The notes: generated by a model from the letters alone, not told the origin. A stretch of DNA of 64,000 nucleotides from Lactobacillus sp. (GCF_014803895.1 NZ_JAAVAU010000005.1:86170-150169); one strand, 5' to 3'; shown: positions 40,036 to 51,273, counted from the first letter of the stretch. A program made the numbers and translations.

Positions 40036-42507
40036 ATGGATAACGAAACACAAGACCATAGAATAAGAAATGTCGATTTGACGCAAACTATGCGTAGTTC
40101 ATTTTTGGATTATGCAATGTCAGTTATCGTTGCACGTGCGCTTCCTGATGTAAGGGATGGGTTGAAGCCTGTTCAACGCCGTATTCTTTATGGAATGAGT
40201 GAACTAGGTGTTACTCCAGATAAGCAATACAAGAAGAGTGCCAGAATTGTGGGAGAAGTTATGGGTAAATTCCACCCTCATGGAGACTCTTCCATCTATT
40301 TAGCGATGGCCCATATGGCGCAAGACTTTAGTTATCGTTATATGTTAGTTGATGGACACGGTAACTTTGGGTCTATCGATGGTGATGAGCCAGCTGCAAT
40401 GCGTTACACTGAGGCAAGAATGAGCCGCATTGCTCTTGAGATGCTGCGAGATATAAATAAAGAAACGGTGGATTGGCAACGTAACTACGATGATAGTGAA
40501 AACGAACCTGTAGTGTTACCTGCTCGTATTCCTAATCTATTAGTTAATGGTGCTAATGGTATTGCTGTTGGTATGACTACTAATATCCCCCCTCATAACT
40601 TGTCAGAGGTAGTGAGTGGAATCCACATGTTAATGAAAAATCCTGATGTAACTAATAAAGATCTGATGAAAGTTATACCAGGACCAGATTTTCCAACTGG
40701 TGGAATTGTAATGGGCCGTAGTGGTATTTATCATGCTTACGAGAGTGGTAAAGGTAATATCGTTGTCCGGGCTAAAACTAATATTGAAACTGAAAAGAAT
40801 GGTCGCGAACGTATTGTTGTTACCGAAGTTCCGTATATGGTTAATAAGGCTGAATTAGTTAAAAAAATAGCTGATTTAGCGCGTAATAAAATTATTGACG
40901 GAATTACTGGTATTCGTGATGAATCTGATCAAAGCGGTATGAGAATTACAATTGATATTCGTAGGGATGCTAGTGCGAGTGTAGTTTTAAATAATTTGTT
41001 TAAAGAAACGCAAATGCAAGCTAACTTCGGTATGAATATGGTTGCCATTGTAAATGGTGCACCCCACTTTTTGACTCTAAAACAGATGTTAGAATATTAT
41101 TTAGAGCATCAAGAAGATGTTATTCGTCGAAGAACCCAATTTGACCTGAAGAAAGCTCAAGCTAGAGCACATATTTTAGAAGGTTTAAGAATCGCACTTG
41201 ATCATATTGATCAAATTATTAAAATTATTCGTGGTTCTAAAACTAGTGAAACTGCTAAAGCTCAATTAATTCAAAACTTCGGACTTGATGATCGTCAATC
41301 TCAAGCAATTTTAGATATGCGTTTAGTTCGGTTGACTGGATTAGAACGCGATAAAATTGAAGGTGAGTATCAAGATTTACAAAATAAAATTGCTGACTAT
41401 CAGGATATCTTGGTTAAGCAAGAACGAATTGATGAAATCATTTACAATGAATTACTAGATATTCAAAAACGTTTTGGTGACAAGCGTAGAACAGAAATTG
41501 CGGCTGGTGAAGTTATTTCAATTGAAGATGAAGATTTAATTGAAAGACAAGATGTACTTCTGACCTTAACACACAATGGCTATATTAAACGTATGCCAGC
41601 AAGTGAATTTAAGGTTCAAAATCGTGGTGGTCGAGGTATCAAAGGCATGGGTATTCAGGATGATGACTTTATTAACCATTTAATTTTCTCAAGTACTCAT
41701 GATTATCTTCTGTTCTTTACTAACAAGGGTAAAGTTTATTCTAAAAAAGCTTATGAGATTCCAGAATTTGGTCGAAATGCCAAGGGTCTACCGATAGTAA
41801 ATCTTTTGCAATTAGAGAAGGGTGAAAAGATTCAAGCCGTCATTAATGTTGCAGAAGATGCTAATGATAACTATCTCTTTTTCGTTACTAAGCTAGGGAC
41901 TGTAAAACGTACTAGAGTTAGCGAATTTAGCAATATTAGACGTAGTGGACTAATTGCTTTAACTTTACGAGATGGTGATGAATTAAATAACGTATTGACT
42001 ACTAATGGTAACCAAAATATTTTGATCGGTACACATTTAGGGTATGCTGTAACCTTTAATGAAGGTGACGTCCGTCCAATGGGTCGTACTGCTGCAGGGG
42101 TTCGCGGAATTAACTTACGTGAAAATGATTATGTAGTTGGTTCAGATGTTTTAGACCCAGACTCAGAAGTACTTACTATTTCAGAAAAGGGCTACGGTAA
42201 GCGAACTGCTGCGAGTGAATATCCTGTTAAAGGACGTGGTGGTAAAGGTATTAAAACTGCTAATATCACTGAAAAGAATGGTCCATTAGCTGGTGTAACA
42301 GTAGTGGATGGTTCTGAGGATATCATGGTGATTACTAGTGCAGGTGTAATGATTCGGTTCCAACTTTCTGATGTATCTCAAACTGGACGTAGTACAATGG
42401 GTGTGCGTTTAATTCGTGTTGATAATGGTTCTGAAGTAGCTAGTGTAACAGCTGTAGCTGCAGAAGATGATTCTGAAGATTTGAATGAAAATAATTCTGA
42501 AGAATAA
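40036..42507 (+). CDS. gyrA: DNA gyrase subunit A
   Basis: 823 residues with catalytic Tyr in [10 protein letters not shown] (about 121), the quinolone-determining region ([11 protein letters not shown]) and a C-terminal beta-pinwheel with the GyrA box [10 protein letters not shown]. The acidic tail ends NENNSEE. In HPHGDSSIY, residues at the usual quinolone-resistance positions are Ser and Ile-flanking, i.e. wild-type-like by eye. Confidence 0.96.
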   Translation: MDNETQDHRIRNVDLTQTMRSSFLDYAMSVIVARALPDVRDGLKPVQRRILYGMSELGVTPDKQYKKSARIVGEVMGKFHPHGDSSIYLAMAHMAQDFSYRYMLVDGHGNFGSIDGDEPAAMRYTEARMSRIALEMLRDINKETVDWQRNYDDSENEPVVLPARIPNLLVNGANGIAVGMTTNIPPHNLSEVVSGIHMLMKNPDVTNKDLMKVIPGPDFPTGGIVMGRSGIYHAYESGKGNIVVRAKTNIETEKNGRERIVVTEVPYMVNKAELVKKIADLARNKIIDGITGIRDESDQSGMRITIDIRRDASASVVLNNLFKETQMQANFGMNMVAIVNGAPHFLTLKQMLEYYLEHQEDVIRRRTQFDLKKAQARAHILEGLRIALDHIDQIIKIIRGSKTSETAKAQLIQNFGLDDRQSQAILDMRLVRLTGLERDKIEGEYQDLQNKIADYQDILVKQERIDEIIYNELLDIQKRFGDKRRTEIAAGEVISIEDEDLIERQDVLLTLTHNGYIKRMPASEFKVQNRGGRGIKGMGIQDDDFINHLIFSSTHDYLLFFTNKGKVYSKKAYEIPEFGRNAKGLPIVNLLQLEKGEKIQAVINVAEDANDNYLFFVTKLGTVKRTRVSEFSNIRRSGLIALTLRDGDELNNVLTTNGNQNILIGTHLGYAVTFNEGDVRPMGRTAAGVRGINLRENDYVVGSDVLDPDSEVLTISEKGYGKRTAASEYPVKGRGGKGIKTANITEKNGPLAGVTVVDGSEDIMVITSAGVMIRFQLSDVSQTGRSTMGVRLIRVDNGSEVASVTAVAAEDDSEDLNENNSEE

Positions 42508-42512
42508 TAAAT

Positions 42513-42593
42513 AAAAAATTACCAAATATTTTGCGTAAATAATTTTGAGGAAATTACTCATAGGATCACGTGAAAATGTTTGGTAATTTTTTG
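42513..42593 (+). terminator. Terminator of gyrA
   Basis: AAAAATTACCAAATATTTT is complementary, with two mismatches, to the sequence ending TTTGGTAATTTTTT, separated by about 40 bases. Confidence 0.55.
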
Positions 42594-42639
42594 ATTTCTG
42601 TGTTACAATCGGAGACTGTGAGTAATATAATTACTCCTT

Positions 42640-42660
42640 GTTCTTGATTGTAGCAAGAAC
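42640..42660 (+). promoter_or_regulatory. Hairpin in the rpsF leader
   Basis: GTTCTTG / CAAGAAC with a 7-base loop, just upstream of the rpsF ribosome site (AGAGGAGGTG). Leaders of rpsF-ssb-rpsR operons often bind the S6:S18 complex; the conserved motif for that is not evident to me here. Confidence 0.35.
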
Positions 42661-42688
42661 CATTTGTCCAAGAGGAGGTGCATTTATA

Positions 42689-42985
42689 ATGGCAAAAACT
42701 AAGTACGAAGTTACTTACATCATCAAGCCTGATGTTGATGAAGAATCAAAAAAGGCATTGATTGAACGTTTTGATAAGGTTGTTACCGATAACGGTGCTC
42801 AAGACCTTGAATCTAAAGATTGGGGTAAGAGACGTTTCGCTTACGAAATGGATAAATACCGTGAAGGTACTTACCACATCATGACTTTTGATGCAGAAAA
42901 CGCAGATGCAGTTAATGAATTTGGTCGTCTTTCTCGTATCGATAGCAAGATTTTACGTTCAATGACTGTAAAGTTAGACAAATAA
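42689..42985 (+). CDS. rpsF: 30S ribosomal protein S6
   Basis: 98 residues from the ATG at 42689, with AGAGGAGGTG 9 bases upstream; the open frame reaches 42638 without start signals. [15 protein letters not shown] and [13 protein letters not shown] are characteristic of S6. Confidence 0.95.
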   Translation: MAKTKYEVTYIIKPDVDEESKKALIERFDKVVTDNGAQDLESKDWGKRRFAYEMDKYREGTYHIMTFDAENADAVNEFGRLSRIDSKILRSMTVKLDK

Positions 42986-43021
42986 TTAATTAATTTCGTG
43001 AATTAGGAAGGGGACAATAGT

Positions 43022-43540
43022 ATGATTAATAATGTTGTACTTGTTGGCCGTTTAACACGTGATCCTGATTTACGCACTACTGGAAGTGGGATCTCGGTAG
43101 CGTCTTTTACTTTAGCTGTGGATAGAAATTATTCTAATCGACAAGGTGAAAGAGAAGCTGATTTTATTAATTGTGTCATTTGGCGTAAAGGCGCAGAGGT
43201 ATTTTCAAACTATACTTCTAAAGGATCTTTGGTTGGTATTGAAGGTCGTCTTCAAACAAGAACTTATGATGATAAAGATGGTAAGAGAGTATATGTTACT
43301 GAAGTAGTTGTTAGTGACTTTTCATTCTTAGACTCTCGTCGGAACAATACTCAATCAAATAATAGTGGTAGTAATTTTGCTCCACCGCAAGGAAGTAATG
43401 TACCAAATACCAATAATTTTAGTGGTTCAAGTGCTCCAAGCATGAATGATACTCCTAATACTACGCCTGTTACACAAGAAGACCCATTTAAAGATTCCGG
43501 TAGTACTCTCGAGATTTCTGATAACGATCTTCCATTTTAA
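43022..43540 (+). CDS. ssb: Single-stranded DNA-binding protein
   Basis: 172 residues: OB-fold (about 1-110), a flexible Asn/Ser/Gly/Pro-rich linker, and the acidic tip DNDLPF that recruits partner proteins. It sits between rpsF and rpsR as usual. Confidence 0.96.
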   Translation: MINNVVLVGRLTRDPDLRTTGSGISVASFTLAVDRNYSNRQGEREADFINCVIWRKGAEVFSNYTSKGSLVGIEGRLQTRTYDDKDGKRVYVTEVVVSDFSFLDSRRNNTQSNNSGSNFAPPQGSNVPNTNNFSGSSAPSMNDTPNTTPVTQEDPFKDSGSTLEISDNDLPF

Positions 43541-43564
43541 ACTTAACTAGAAAGGATCTTTGAT

Positions 43565-43801
43565 ATGGCTCAACAAAGAAGAGGTGGCCGTCGTCGTCGT
43601 AAGGTTGACTACATTGCAGCTAACCACATCGATTACATCGACTACAAGGATGTTGATTTGTTGAAACGTTTTATCTCTGAAAGAGGTAAGATTTTACCAC
43701 GTCGTGTCACTGGCACTAGCGCAAAGAATCAACGTAAGTTGACTGTTGCTATCAAGAGAGCTCGTGTTATGGGCTTGTTACCATTCGTAGCAGAAGACTA
43801 A
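43565..43801 (+). CDS. rpsR: 30S ribosomal protein S18
   Basis: 78 residues; [20 protein letters not shown] and [19 protein letters not shown] are the S18 core. AGAAAGGA lies upstream. Confidence 0.97.
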   Translation: MAQQRRGGRRRRKVDYIAANHIDYIDYKDVDLLKRFISERGKILPRRVTGTSAKNQRKLTVAIKRARVMGLLPFVAED

Positions 43802-43818
43802 AACAAATCAAAATACTA

Positions 43819-43846
43819 AAAAGGGTACCGTTAGGTACTCTTTTTT
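43819..43846 (+). terminator. Terminator of the rpsF-ssb-rpsR operon
   Basis: AAAGGGTACC / GGTACTCTTT with a GTTA loop and T run. Confidence 0.85.
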
Positions 43847-43891
43847 GTTATCCTTTTGAGGTATGATAAAAAGAACAAAGGAGGTAGGCTA

Positions 43892-44809
43892 ATGATTATT
43901 AAACAAACTTTGCCTGGCCAATACGATTTTGATTATAAGTGGTATGACATTTATAATTTGGACGAGCAAGATATTAAGTTATTACAAACAAAATTTCAAT
44001 TAACAACAGAAATTATCCAATATATCACGGACTTACATGAGCGGCCTCACTTTGACCACGATTATATTACCAATAGTGATTTACTTGTTTATGATGTTCC
44101 AATTTGGCCTACTTCAGATGCAGATCATTTTACGACTTTACCAATTAAGTTCTTAATGGTTGATAATACTTTGTTTACAGTTCATACACCGGATACAACT
44201 TATATGATTGAAGAATTTAGGCAAAAAGCGGATGAAGATATTCACAGTGAAAAGGAATTAATTTTTGCTATTTTAATTTCTGTGACTAGATATTTTCAAA
44301 GAGCTTTAAACCAATTGAATAGTCAGAGAGTAATTTTGGATCGACACTTGAGTGGTACGATTAAAAATCGTGATTTGCAAGAATTGGCTCAAGTGGAAAA
44401 AAGTTTAGTATATCTCTCAAGTTCAATTCGAACTAACTTAATGATGTTAGAAAGTCTAAAAAACCATAAATCAGGCTTGCATATGAATAAATCTGAAGAA
44501 GAAATGTGTGATGACATTATTATCGAAGTTCAGCAATCTTCACAAATGGTAAAAATCTATAATGAAGTTACGGAAGAAATTTCTAAAACATCAAATAATA
44601 TTTTGAATAATAATTTGAACAATACTATGCAATTTTTAACAGTGTGGTCACTTCTTCTAACTGTGCCAACTATTGCAACAGGTTTTTTTGGGATGAATGT
44701 TGACTTACCTGTTTTACACAATCCATTGGACTGGGTATTTATAAGTATTGGGACAATCATTGTGATGGCAGCCTTATTATGGTACTTTAAAAAGCATAAT
44801 ATGTTATGA
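43892..44809 (+). CDS. CorA-family magnesium/divalent-cation transporter
   Basis: 305 residues from the ATG at 43892 (AAAGGAGG upstream). Large cytoplasmic N-terminal part, then two C-terminal membrane helices, the first ending in the signature GMN (FFGMNVDLP, about 270). Confidence 0.9.
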   Translation: MIIKQTLPGQYDFDYKWYDIYNLDEQDIKLLQTKFQLTTEIIQYITDLHERPHFDHDYITNSDLLVYDVPIWPTSDADHFTTLPIKFLMVDNTLFTVHTPDTTYMIEEFRQKADEDIHSEKELIFAILISVTRYFQRALNQLNSQRVILDRHLSGTIKNRDLQELAQVEKSLVYLSSSIRTNLMMLESLKNHKSGLHMNKSEEEMCDDIIIEVQQSSQMVKIYNEVTEEISKTSNNILNNNLNNTMQFLTVWSLLLTVPTIATGFFGMNVDLPVLHNPLDWVFISIGTIIVMAALLWYFKKHNML

Positions 44810-44811
44810 AA

Positions 44812-44847
44812 AAACGCGTTCTTGCTGGTTTAGCAAGGACGTTTTTA
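44812..44847 (+). terminator. Terminator of the CorA-like gene
   Basis: Hairpin ACGCGTTCTTGCT / AGCAAGGACGTTTT. Confidence 0.7.
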
Positions 44848-44911
44848 GTAGTTACATGAGGTATAATAGAGGAAATGCTATGTATGTTAATGCTTTAAGA
44901 AGGGAATCTTT

Positions 44912-46936
44912 ATGAAAGATTTTTTTAGTAAATTAGAATTACCTGCATTTATTAAGGACTCGCGCTTAACAGCTTCAATAATAATTATTTTAGCATTATC
45001 CTTAATTGGCACAATTGTAGGATTTTTAATTAGTCCTTTGTATGGATTAGCAATGATCTTATTATTTATTCTAACTGTTGCATTTTGTGCTTATGGAATA
45101 TATGTGCTAGCAGGAAATGCTAATAATTATGCCGCAAATTTGTCCTATCGCATAAAACGTGGTGAGCAAGAAGCCATGATAAAAATGCCATTGGGGATTT
45201 TGTTATATGATAAAGATCAACACATTCAATGGGTAAATCCATATTTGCAATTGTACTTAAAAGATAAAGACGTGATTGGCTCGTCTATTAAGACTGTTGA
45301 TCCGGAACTTTATCAATTAATTGAAGAGGCGATTAAGTCTAAGGGTAATAAAGATCGAATTGTTAGCTGGGGAAATCATAAGTTCCAGATGGTAGTTCAA
45401 AATAATTTAGGAGTAGTTTATCTTTTAGATATTACACGTTACGCTAACATTGAAGAAAAGTATCGACAGCAACGTTTAGCAATTGGTTTAATTTTTATAG
45501 ATAATTATGATGAACTTAGTCAGTCTATGAGTGATCAAAATTTAACATCTATGAGTAGCTATGTTCAGAACTCTTTAAATGATTATGCCGTCAAATTTAA
45601 TTCTTATTTGAAGAGAATAGACGAGGATCACTTTATTATTTTGATGCATATGCAAGACTTAGTAGAAATGGAAAAAAATAAATTTTCTATTTTGGATAAA
45701 GTTAGAAAAGAATCTAGTCGCAAAAATACTCCATTAACACTTTCGATTGGTATAGCTTTTGGATCGGAGAGTTTAAATGAAATAGCAGACCAAGCTCAAT
45801 CTAATTTAGATCTTGCTCTGGGTCGTGGTGGAGATCAAGTTGTAGTCAAACAACCTGGTAAAAACGCTCGCTTTTATGGTGGAAAGTCTAATCCAATGGA
45901 GAAACGCACCCGTGTACGTGCAAGAATGGTTTCTCAGGCGCTTGAAGAATTATTTAAGGGTGTTGACCGAGTATTTGTTCAAGGCCACAAGAACCCTGAT
46001 TTAGACGCTATTGGATCAGCTATTGGGATTGTCAAGATTGCTAAAGTGCATGGAGTAAAAGCTAATGTAGTTTTGGATACTAAGAATGTAAACTATGATG
46101 TGGGACGGCTAATTTCTCGAATGGAAGCTGCAGGTTTAGACAAAGATATGTTTATTTCACCTGAGGATGCTTTAAAAGAGGCAACTGATAATTCGGTATT
46201 AGTTTTAACTGATCACTCTAAGTATTCCATTACTTATGATCCCGCTCTTTATGACCGACTGAAGAACCACTTGATTATTATCGACCACCACAGACGTGGC
46301 GAAGAATTTCCAGAAAATCCGATGTTGGTTTATATTGAACCATATGCATCTTCAACTTGTGAATTAGTGACAGAAATGATTGAATATCAACCACAGGGTG
46401 GTGAAGGTGTTTTAAATAACTTAGAAGCTTCTGCAATGTTAGCTGGTATTACTGTGGATTCAAAAGAATTTTCACTCAGAACTGGAACAAGAACTTTTGA
46501 TGCAGCAAGTTATTTACGTTCAATTGGTGCTGATACTCAGGTAGTTACTGAATTATTGAAGGAAAATATTGATAATTTCTTGCGTCGAAGCCATTTAGTC
46601 TCTACAATTCAAATGGTTAAGCCTCATATTGCAGTCTTAGCTGGGGAAGATGATCAAATTTATGATCCAGTTGTTACTGCCCAGGCTGCGGATACTGCTC
46701 TTTCATTAGAGCATGTAGAAGCCAGTTTTGCCATCACTAGGCGAAGTAAAGATGTTGTTGGTATTTCTGCTCGATCTACTGGTAAAATTAATGTACAAGT
46801 TATCATGGAAAAATTAGGTGGCGGTGGTCACTTGTCTAATGCGGCAACGCAGATTAAAGGAGTGACTGTCGAGCAAGCCCGAGCAGAATTACTAAAGGCT
46901 ATTGATGAATACCTAGAAGAAAATAAAGAAGAATAG
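44912..46936 (+). CDS. gdpP: Cyclic-di-AMP phosphodiesterase GdpP
   Basis: 674 residues: two membrane helices (about 15-70), a PAS-like domain, a degenerate GGDEF domain (about 170-305), and a DHH/DHHA1 module with [26 protein letters not shown] and [10 protein letters not shown]. It degrades c-di-AMP to pApA, tuning wall and osmotic control. Located before rplI as in most Firmicutes. Confidence 0.93.
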   Translation: MKDFFSKLELPAFIKDSRLTASIIIILALSLIGTIVGFLISPLYGLAMILLFILTVAFCAYGIYVLAGNANNYAANLSYRIKRGEQEAMIKMPLGILLYDKDQHIQWVNPYLQLYLKDKDVIGSSIKTVDPELYQLIEEAIKSKGNKDRIVSWGNHKFQMVVQNNLGVVYLLDITRYANIEEKYRQQRLAIGLIFIDNYDELSQSMSDQNLTSMSSYVQNSLNDYAVKFNSYLKRIDEDHFIILMHMQDLVEMEKNKFSILDKVRKESSRKNTPLTLSIGIAFGSESLNEIADQAQSNLDLALGRGGDQVVVKQPGKNARFYGGKSNPMEKRTRVRARMVSQALEELFKGVDRVFVQGHKNPDLDAIGSAIGIVKIAKVHGVKANVVLDTKNVNYDVGRLISRMEAAGLDKDMFISPEDALKEATDNSVLVLTDHSKYSITYDPALYDRLKNHLIIIDHHRRGEEFPENPMLVYIEPYASSTCELVTEMIEYQPQGGEGVLNNLEASAMLAGITVDSKEFSLRTGTRTFDAASYLRSIGADTQVVTELLKENIDNFLRRSHLVSTIQMVKPHIAVLAGEDDQIYDPVVTAQAADTALSLEHVEASFAITRRSKDVVGISARSTGKINVQVIMEKLGGGGHLSNAATQIKGVTVEQARAELLKAIDEYLEENKEE

Positions 46937-46947
46937 GAGATAGTATT

Positions 46948-47403
46948 ATGAAAGTTATTTTTATTAAAGATATGAGAGGTAAAGGTAAGCGCGGTGATGT
47001 TAAGGAAGTGCCAACTGGTTATGCGCAAAATTTCTTAATTAAAAATGGTTACGCTAAGGAAGCAACTGCAGCTAACTTAAATACCTTAAAGCGTGTAGAA
47101 AAAGCAGAAAAAGATGCTTATGAAGCTCAAAAGGCTGAAGCTGAAAAAATTAAAGCAAAACTTGAAGAAGATAATACTATTGTTAACTTTAAGTCTAAGG
47201 CTGGTGCAGATTCACGCTTATTTGGCTCAATTTCTGGTAAAAAGATTGTCGAAGGCTTAGAAAAACAATACGGCTTGAAGGTTGATAAACGTAAGTTAGA
47301 ATTACCTGAGCCAATTAAGGCTTTGGGTTATACTAATGTGAAGGTTAAATTATTTAAAGGCGTTGAATCTACTATTCGCGTCCATATTACGGAGCAAAAT
47401 TAA
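46948..47403 (+). CDS. rplI: 50S ribosomal protein L9
   Basis: 151 residues: [20 protein letters not shown], a long connecting helix and the C-terminal domain. Directly between gdpP and dnaB. Confidence 0.96.
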   Translation: MKVIFIKDMRGKGKRGDVKEVPTGYAQNFLIKNGYAKEATAANLNTLKRVEKAEKDAYEAQKAEAEKIKAKLEEDNTIVNFKSKAGADSRLFGSISGKKIVEGLEKQYGLKVDKRKLELPEPIKALGYTNVKVKLFKGVESTIRVHITEQN

Positions 47404-47409
47404 TTAACT

Positions 47410-48783
47410 ATGGATAATGTTGTTTCTCAACAGATCCCCCATGATAGCGAAGCAGAAAAGGCGGTCCTAGGGGCCGTCTTTTTAGACCCTGCGGTAATCA
47501 ATGATCTGTCGGATACTCTGGGGGTAGATGACTTTTATGATAGAGCTAATCGAATTGTTTTCAATGCTATGCTTAGGCTTGATGAACGTAACGAACAGAT
47601 TGATGTTATTACTATTCAAGATGAATTAAAGAAAAGTGATCAATTAGAAGATATTGGTGGGATAGCCTATGTTTCAGAACTTGCGGTAACTACCCCTACT
47701 TCTGCTCATGTTTCTTATTATGCTCAAATTATTAAAAGAAAATCATTATTACGACATCTGATTTCTGTTAGTCAGGGAATTATTCAGACTGCAATGCAAG
47801 AATCAGATGATATAACTGATATCTTAGATCAAGCAGAGAGCGCCATTATGAGCGTTTCTCAAGAGAATACGACTGGTAGCTTTCATAATATTAAGGAAGT
47901 TCTCCAAGACGCTGTTGAACAGATTCAGATTGCTTCTAGTAATGATACGATAGTTACAGGATTACCCACTGGTTTTTCAGAATTAGATAAAATGACTACT
48001 GGATTTCATGATGATGAGTTGATTATCTTAGCTGCTCGTCCTGGTGTGGGTAAAACTGCATTTGCTTTAAATATTGCAGAAAATGTTGGTAGAAATACTG
48101 ATAAATCAGTGGCTATGTTTTCTCTAGAAATGGGCGCAGACCAATTAGCTCAAAGAATGATAGCTTCTGTTGGATTAATTGACTCCCAGCACTTAAGAAC
48201 TGGACGACTGGAAGAATCAGAATGGGACCAATTAGTATCTGCTACAGGTGCCCTTAGTAAGACAGGTATTTATATTGATGATACCCCTGGAATTAAGATG
48301 AGTGATATTCGTGCTAAAGCACGTCGCCTAGCAAAAGAAACGGGAAATCTTGGTTTAATAGTAATTGACTATTTACAATTAATTGAGGGACCAAAGAGTG
48401 AAAGTAGACAGCAAGAAGTTTCAGCAATTTCTCGTCAATTAAAGAAATTAGCTAAGGAATTACATATTCCTGTCATAGCTTTATCACAGCTTTCTCGTTC
48501 AGTAGAACAGCGTCAAGATAAGAGGCCAGTTTTATCAGATATTCGTGAATCTGGTTCTATTGAACAGGATGCGGACATCGTTGCCTTCTTATATCGTGAT
48601 GATTATTATCGTGATGAACGTGAAGATGGCGACGCTAACACCGAAGTAACGTCAGAAGACGATAATGGGGAAGTAGAAGTTATCATTGAAAAAAATCGTT
48701 CAGGTAGTCGGGGGACAGTTAAGTTGATGTTCTCTAAACCATACAATAGATTTTCTAACTTAGATTATGTTCATAAAGAATAA
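47410..48783 (+). CDS. dnaB: Replicative DNA helicase
   Basis: 457 residues: an N-terminal DnaB domain (PHDSEAEKAVLGAV), and a RecA-like ATPase with AARPGVGKTAF, VIDYLQLI and LSDIRESGSIEQDAD. Called dnaC in Bacillus subtilis nomenclature. Confidence 0.96.
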   Translation: MDNVVSQQIPHDSEAEKAVLGAVFLDPAVINDLSDTLGVDDFYDRANRIVFNAMLRLDERNEQIDVITIQDELKKSDQLEDIGGIAYVSELAVTTPTSAHVSYYAQIIKRKSLLRHLISVSQGIIQTAMQESDDITDILDQAESAIMSVSQENTTGSFHNIKEVLQDAVEQIQIASSNDTIVTGLPTGFSELDKMTTGFHDDELIILAARPGVGKTAFALNIAENVGRNTDKSVAMFSLEMGADQLAQRMIASVGLIDSQHLRTGRLEESEWDQLVSATGALSKTGIYIDDTPGIKMSDIRAKARRLAKETGNLGLIVIDYLQLIEGPKSESRQQEVSAISRQLKKLAKELHIPVIALSQLSRSVEQRQDKRPVLSDIRESGSIEQDADIVAFLYRDDYYRDEREDGDANTEVTSEDDNGEVEVIIEKNRSGSRGTVKLMFSKPYNRFSNLDYVHKE

Positions 48784-48795
48784 AATTGATTAAAC

Positions 48796-48837
48796 AAAAA
48801 CGTCATAAATTGCGTAATTGCAATCTATGGCGTTTTA
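48796..48837. terminator. Terminator after dnaB
   Basis: Extended hairpin AAACGTCATAAATTGC / GCAATCTATGGCGTTT with flanking A and T runs, also suited to the convergent fructokinase gene. Confidence 0.8.
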
Positions 48838-48852
48838 TTTTGAATAAAAGTA

Positions 48853-49728
48853 TTATAAAAGATCTTTGGCTAATTCAAAGTCACCCAAGGTAGCTGAACC
48901 ATTGTTAGCAACTACTGGAGTGACAATGAGTTTATCAAGTTCAGGAGTTGCAACATAGTTATTATTAAATTCATTAAAGAACTTGCGCACTTTAACTAAA
49001 TCATTTTCATTTAAAACAGAGCCACCGACTATCATCACATCAGGACGAGAAGCCATATACACATTGTATAGCATTTGAGCTACATAATAAGCAACGTAGG
49101 TAAAAACTTCATTATCGCGAGCAAGTTTTTCTCCAGGAATACCAGTTCTACCTTTTAAAGTAGGACCAGCTGCCATACCCTCAACGCAGTTAGAACCATG
49201 GAATGGACAATTTCCTTCATAGTTGTCACCAGGGTAGCGTTTGATGAGCATATGGCCCATTTCAGGGTGATTATTCAGACCAACAAATTTGCCAGCTTGA
49301 ACAATACCTGCTCCTACTCCAGTGCCGATAGTAACATAAAAGTAGGATTTAGAGTCATCTTTACCACGGGCGATATACTCACCATAGCAAGATGCATTCA
49401 CGTCAGTGGTCATTACTACAGGGCTGCCAAGTTCTTTTTCAAAATATCCTTTAACATTAGTGCCAGACCAACCAGGCTTAGGAGTATCTAGGATGTAACC
49501 AAAAGTTTTAGAATTTTCATTGATATCAATAGGCCCAAAAGTACCAATTCCTAGAGCATCTACTGGGTTCTTCTTAAAGAAAGAAACACTTTCTTTAAGG
49601 GTCTTTTTAGGATCTTCAGTTGAAATTCGGTCTTGGACAATCGTTTCGCCACTTTCGATATCTTGAACAGCGACGATAAATTTTGTTCCGCCAGCTTCAA
49701 TACTACCAACATATTTTTTATCTGCCAT
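48853..49728 (-). CDS. Fructokinase (ROK family)
   Basis: 291 residues from the ATG at 49728, preceded by AAGGGTG; a GTG four codons earlier overlaps that site. ATP-binding EAGGTKF, catalytic TTDVNASCYGE and the zinc motif CPFHGSNCVEGMAAGP, which marks fructokinase-type ROK enzymes. A cre-like site lies about 60 bases upstream, suggesting catabolite control. Confidence 0.85.
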   Translation of the reverse strand: MADKKYVGSIEAGGTKFIVAVQDIESGETIVQDRISTEDPKKTLKESVSFFKKNPVDALGIGTFGPIDINENSKTFGYILDTPKPGWSGTNVKGYFEKELGSPVVMTTDVNASCYGEYIARGKDDSKSYFYVTIGTGVGAGIVQAGKFVGLNNHPEMGHMLIKRYPGDNYEGNCPFHGSNCVEGMAAGPTLKGRTGIPGEKLARDNEVFTYVAYYVAQMLYNVYMASRPDVMIVGGSVLNENDLVKVRKFFNEFNNNYVATPELDKLIVTPVVANNGSATLGDFELAKDLL

Positions 49729-49783
49729 ATTCTTTATCACCCTTTTTAATAGTTATGAGTTAACTATATTCAAAAATATGGTT

Positions 49784-49800
49784 ATTGTAAAGCGCTTACG
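49784..49800. promoter_or_regulatory. cre-like catabolite-response site
   Basis: TTGTAAAGCGCTTACGA contains the palindromic core AAAGCGCTT of CcpA sites, in the promoter region of the fructokinase gene. Confidence 0.55.
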
Positions 49801-49829
49801 ATAAAATATATGTTTTTAGTAAAAAGAAA

Positions 49830-49849
49830 AACGCGAATTTTCGCGTTTC
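49830..49849 (-). terminator. Terminator of the hydrolase gene
   Basis: AAACGCGAAT / TTTCGCGTTT-type palindrome with an A run on the left, overlapping the parS-like site. Confidence 0.7.
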
Positions 49850-49859
49850 ACGTGTAACT
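49844..49859. promoter_or_regulatory. parS-like ParB-binding site (right of oriC)
   Basis: CGTTTCACGTGTAACT; read on the minus strand the core is GTTACACGTGAAAC, an exact match to GTTNCACGTGAAAC. It is 14.5 kb from oriC and overlaps the last codon of the hydrolase gene. Confidence 0.7.
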
Positions 49860-51009
49860 ATGATCCGGCATACGTATCCAAAACAATTGGTCCTTTACTA
49901 GAGTCGTTACCAAGTGGCTTGAGAGTTTCTACTCGATTTAGTAAAGGAATATTTACATGTGCTCGTGCTGTAGCCGCGATGTCAGAAACAATTTGATTGG
50001 CAATTAATCGTATCTGTGGCGGAAGAGTTAAGTAAGCATGACTAAATTGAATAGCAGCGCGTAGTTTATTAGCTGTTAATTGATTAAATTCAGTGATATT
50101 TTGATTTTCAATTGCTGAAAAAAGAGCAAGCCAGAGAGATTCACGCTGCTCACGAGGGATTTGGGTATTCCAGGAAATAAATGAATTTCGGATAATACGA
50201 CTAGCATTAGATAAGTGTGGTGCCATTACAAATCCATCTCGTGCAACTTCCCAGCGGCGGGGATCATGTTGACTCATCATTTTAGCCTTACTTTTAATTA
50301 CCAGTGTTCGGTCAGGATGATCGAGCATCATACCAAAGATTGAACCTTCGGGGACATAGGTAATCATTTTTGGAAGAGCATTTTGAAAATTAGGAGTATC
50401 ATATGTTTCTTTCATAAACCCCGGTCCATCAAAACTATAAGCCTTAATAACTCGATCCTGATCAGGCGGTGAAAGGGCAGTAATTGCATAAGTTGCAAAA
50501 TTACCACCTTTGGAATGTCCGACAGTAATAATTTCACTATTAGGAAAACGACGGGCAATTTCTTGTAGATAGTTTGCAGCAACAGATTGCCCCGTAATTT
50601 CAGGTTGATAACTCATATAAATGTCTTCCGTAATTCCGATCATACTACCATCAGTTCCACGAAAACTTACTAAAATTTTCTTAGGTGCAATTCTAAAAGT
50701 GGCTGCTGTAAATTGAATTGCAGGATGTTTTTGGATTTTTTTTGACCAATCAACAAATTCAATATTTTTATACCGGTCACTGATAGGCATTAATTGAAGT
50801 TCTAGTTTTTCTGTTGAACTTAATTGGTAAGGCTTGGTGCGTTTATGGTATAGACGTTCAGAAGCTTCTCCAAGGGTATGTCCGGCAACTGTTTTGTCAA
50901 AAGGTAAGTAAGATAGGACTGCAAATAAAGCAGCATCTAGACTGTTAAAAGGTTCGACATCAAAGGACAAATCTCCACGCCAGCGGACATAATCAAGTAA
51001 GTGTGCCAT
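49858..51009 (-). CDS. Alpha/beta-hydrolase of the Mbeg1-like (DUF2974) family
   Basis: 383 residues. The nucleophile elbow GHSKGG (about residue 165), and LVSFRGTDGS forming the oxyanion side, resemble class 3 lipases. No signal peptide, so it is probably cytoplasmic. A lipase or esterase activity is a family-level guess; no substrate known. AGGAGAAC precedes the ATG. Confidence 0.75.
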   Translation of the reverse strand: MAHLLDYVRWRGDLSFDVEPFNSLDAALFAVLSYLPFDKTVAGHTLGEASERLYHKRTKPYQLSSTEKLELQLMPISDRYKNIEFVDWSKKIQKHPAIQFTAATFRIAPKKILVSFRGTDGSMIGITEDIYMSYQPEITGQSVAANYLQEIARRFPNSEIITVGHSKGGNFATYAITALSPPDQDRVIKAYSFDGPGFMKETYDTPNFQNALPKMITYVPEGSIFGMMLDHPDRTLVIKSKAKMMSQHDPRRWEVARDGFVMAPHLSNASRIIRNSFISWNTQIPREQRESLWLALFSAIENQNITEFNQLTANKLRAAIQFSHAYLTLPPQIRLIANQIVSDIAATARAHVNIPLLNRVETLKPLGNDSSKGPIVLDTYAGS

Positions 51010-51162
51010 ACAGTTCTCCTTTCTAAAAAAATAGTTATACTTATTATTTTAACTTCTTTAAGAAATTAAACCTAGTCAAAGCTATTCATAATAAAAAAAT
51101 CTATAAAAAATCTTGCAAAGTAATCAGATATATGGTTTAATATTTAATTGTGTTGAGGATAT

Positions 51163-51235
51163 GCTGACTTAGCTCAGTTGGCAGAGCACGTCATTAGTAA
51201 TGATGAGGTCGAAGGTTCGAATCCTTTAGTCAGCA
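51163..51235 (+). tRNA. tRNA-Thr (anticodon AGT), copy 1
   Basis: 73 bases folding as a cloverleaf: acceptor GCTGACT/AGTCAGC, D-arm GCTC/GAGC, anticodon stem CGTCA/TGATG with loop TTAGTAA, T-arm GAAGG/CCTTT. The CCA end is not encoded. The anticodon has A at position 34. Followed by a strong terminator. Confidence 0.93.
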
Positions 51236-51243
51236 CATGTTAA

Positions 51244-51273
51244 GCTCCAATCGGAAGATTGGGGCTTTTTTTG
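51244..51273 (+). terminator. Terminator of tRNA-Thr copy 1
   Basis: GCTCCAATC / GATTGGGGC with a GGAA tetraloop and a T run. Confidence 0.85.

Noticed and set aside
42564..42576. ATCACGTGAAAAT as a third parS site
   Set aside because: Only the CACGTGAAA half matches; the other arm is lost, so it is too weak, and it sits in the loop of the gyrA terminator.
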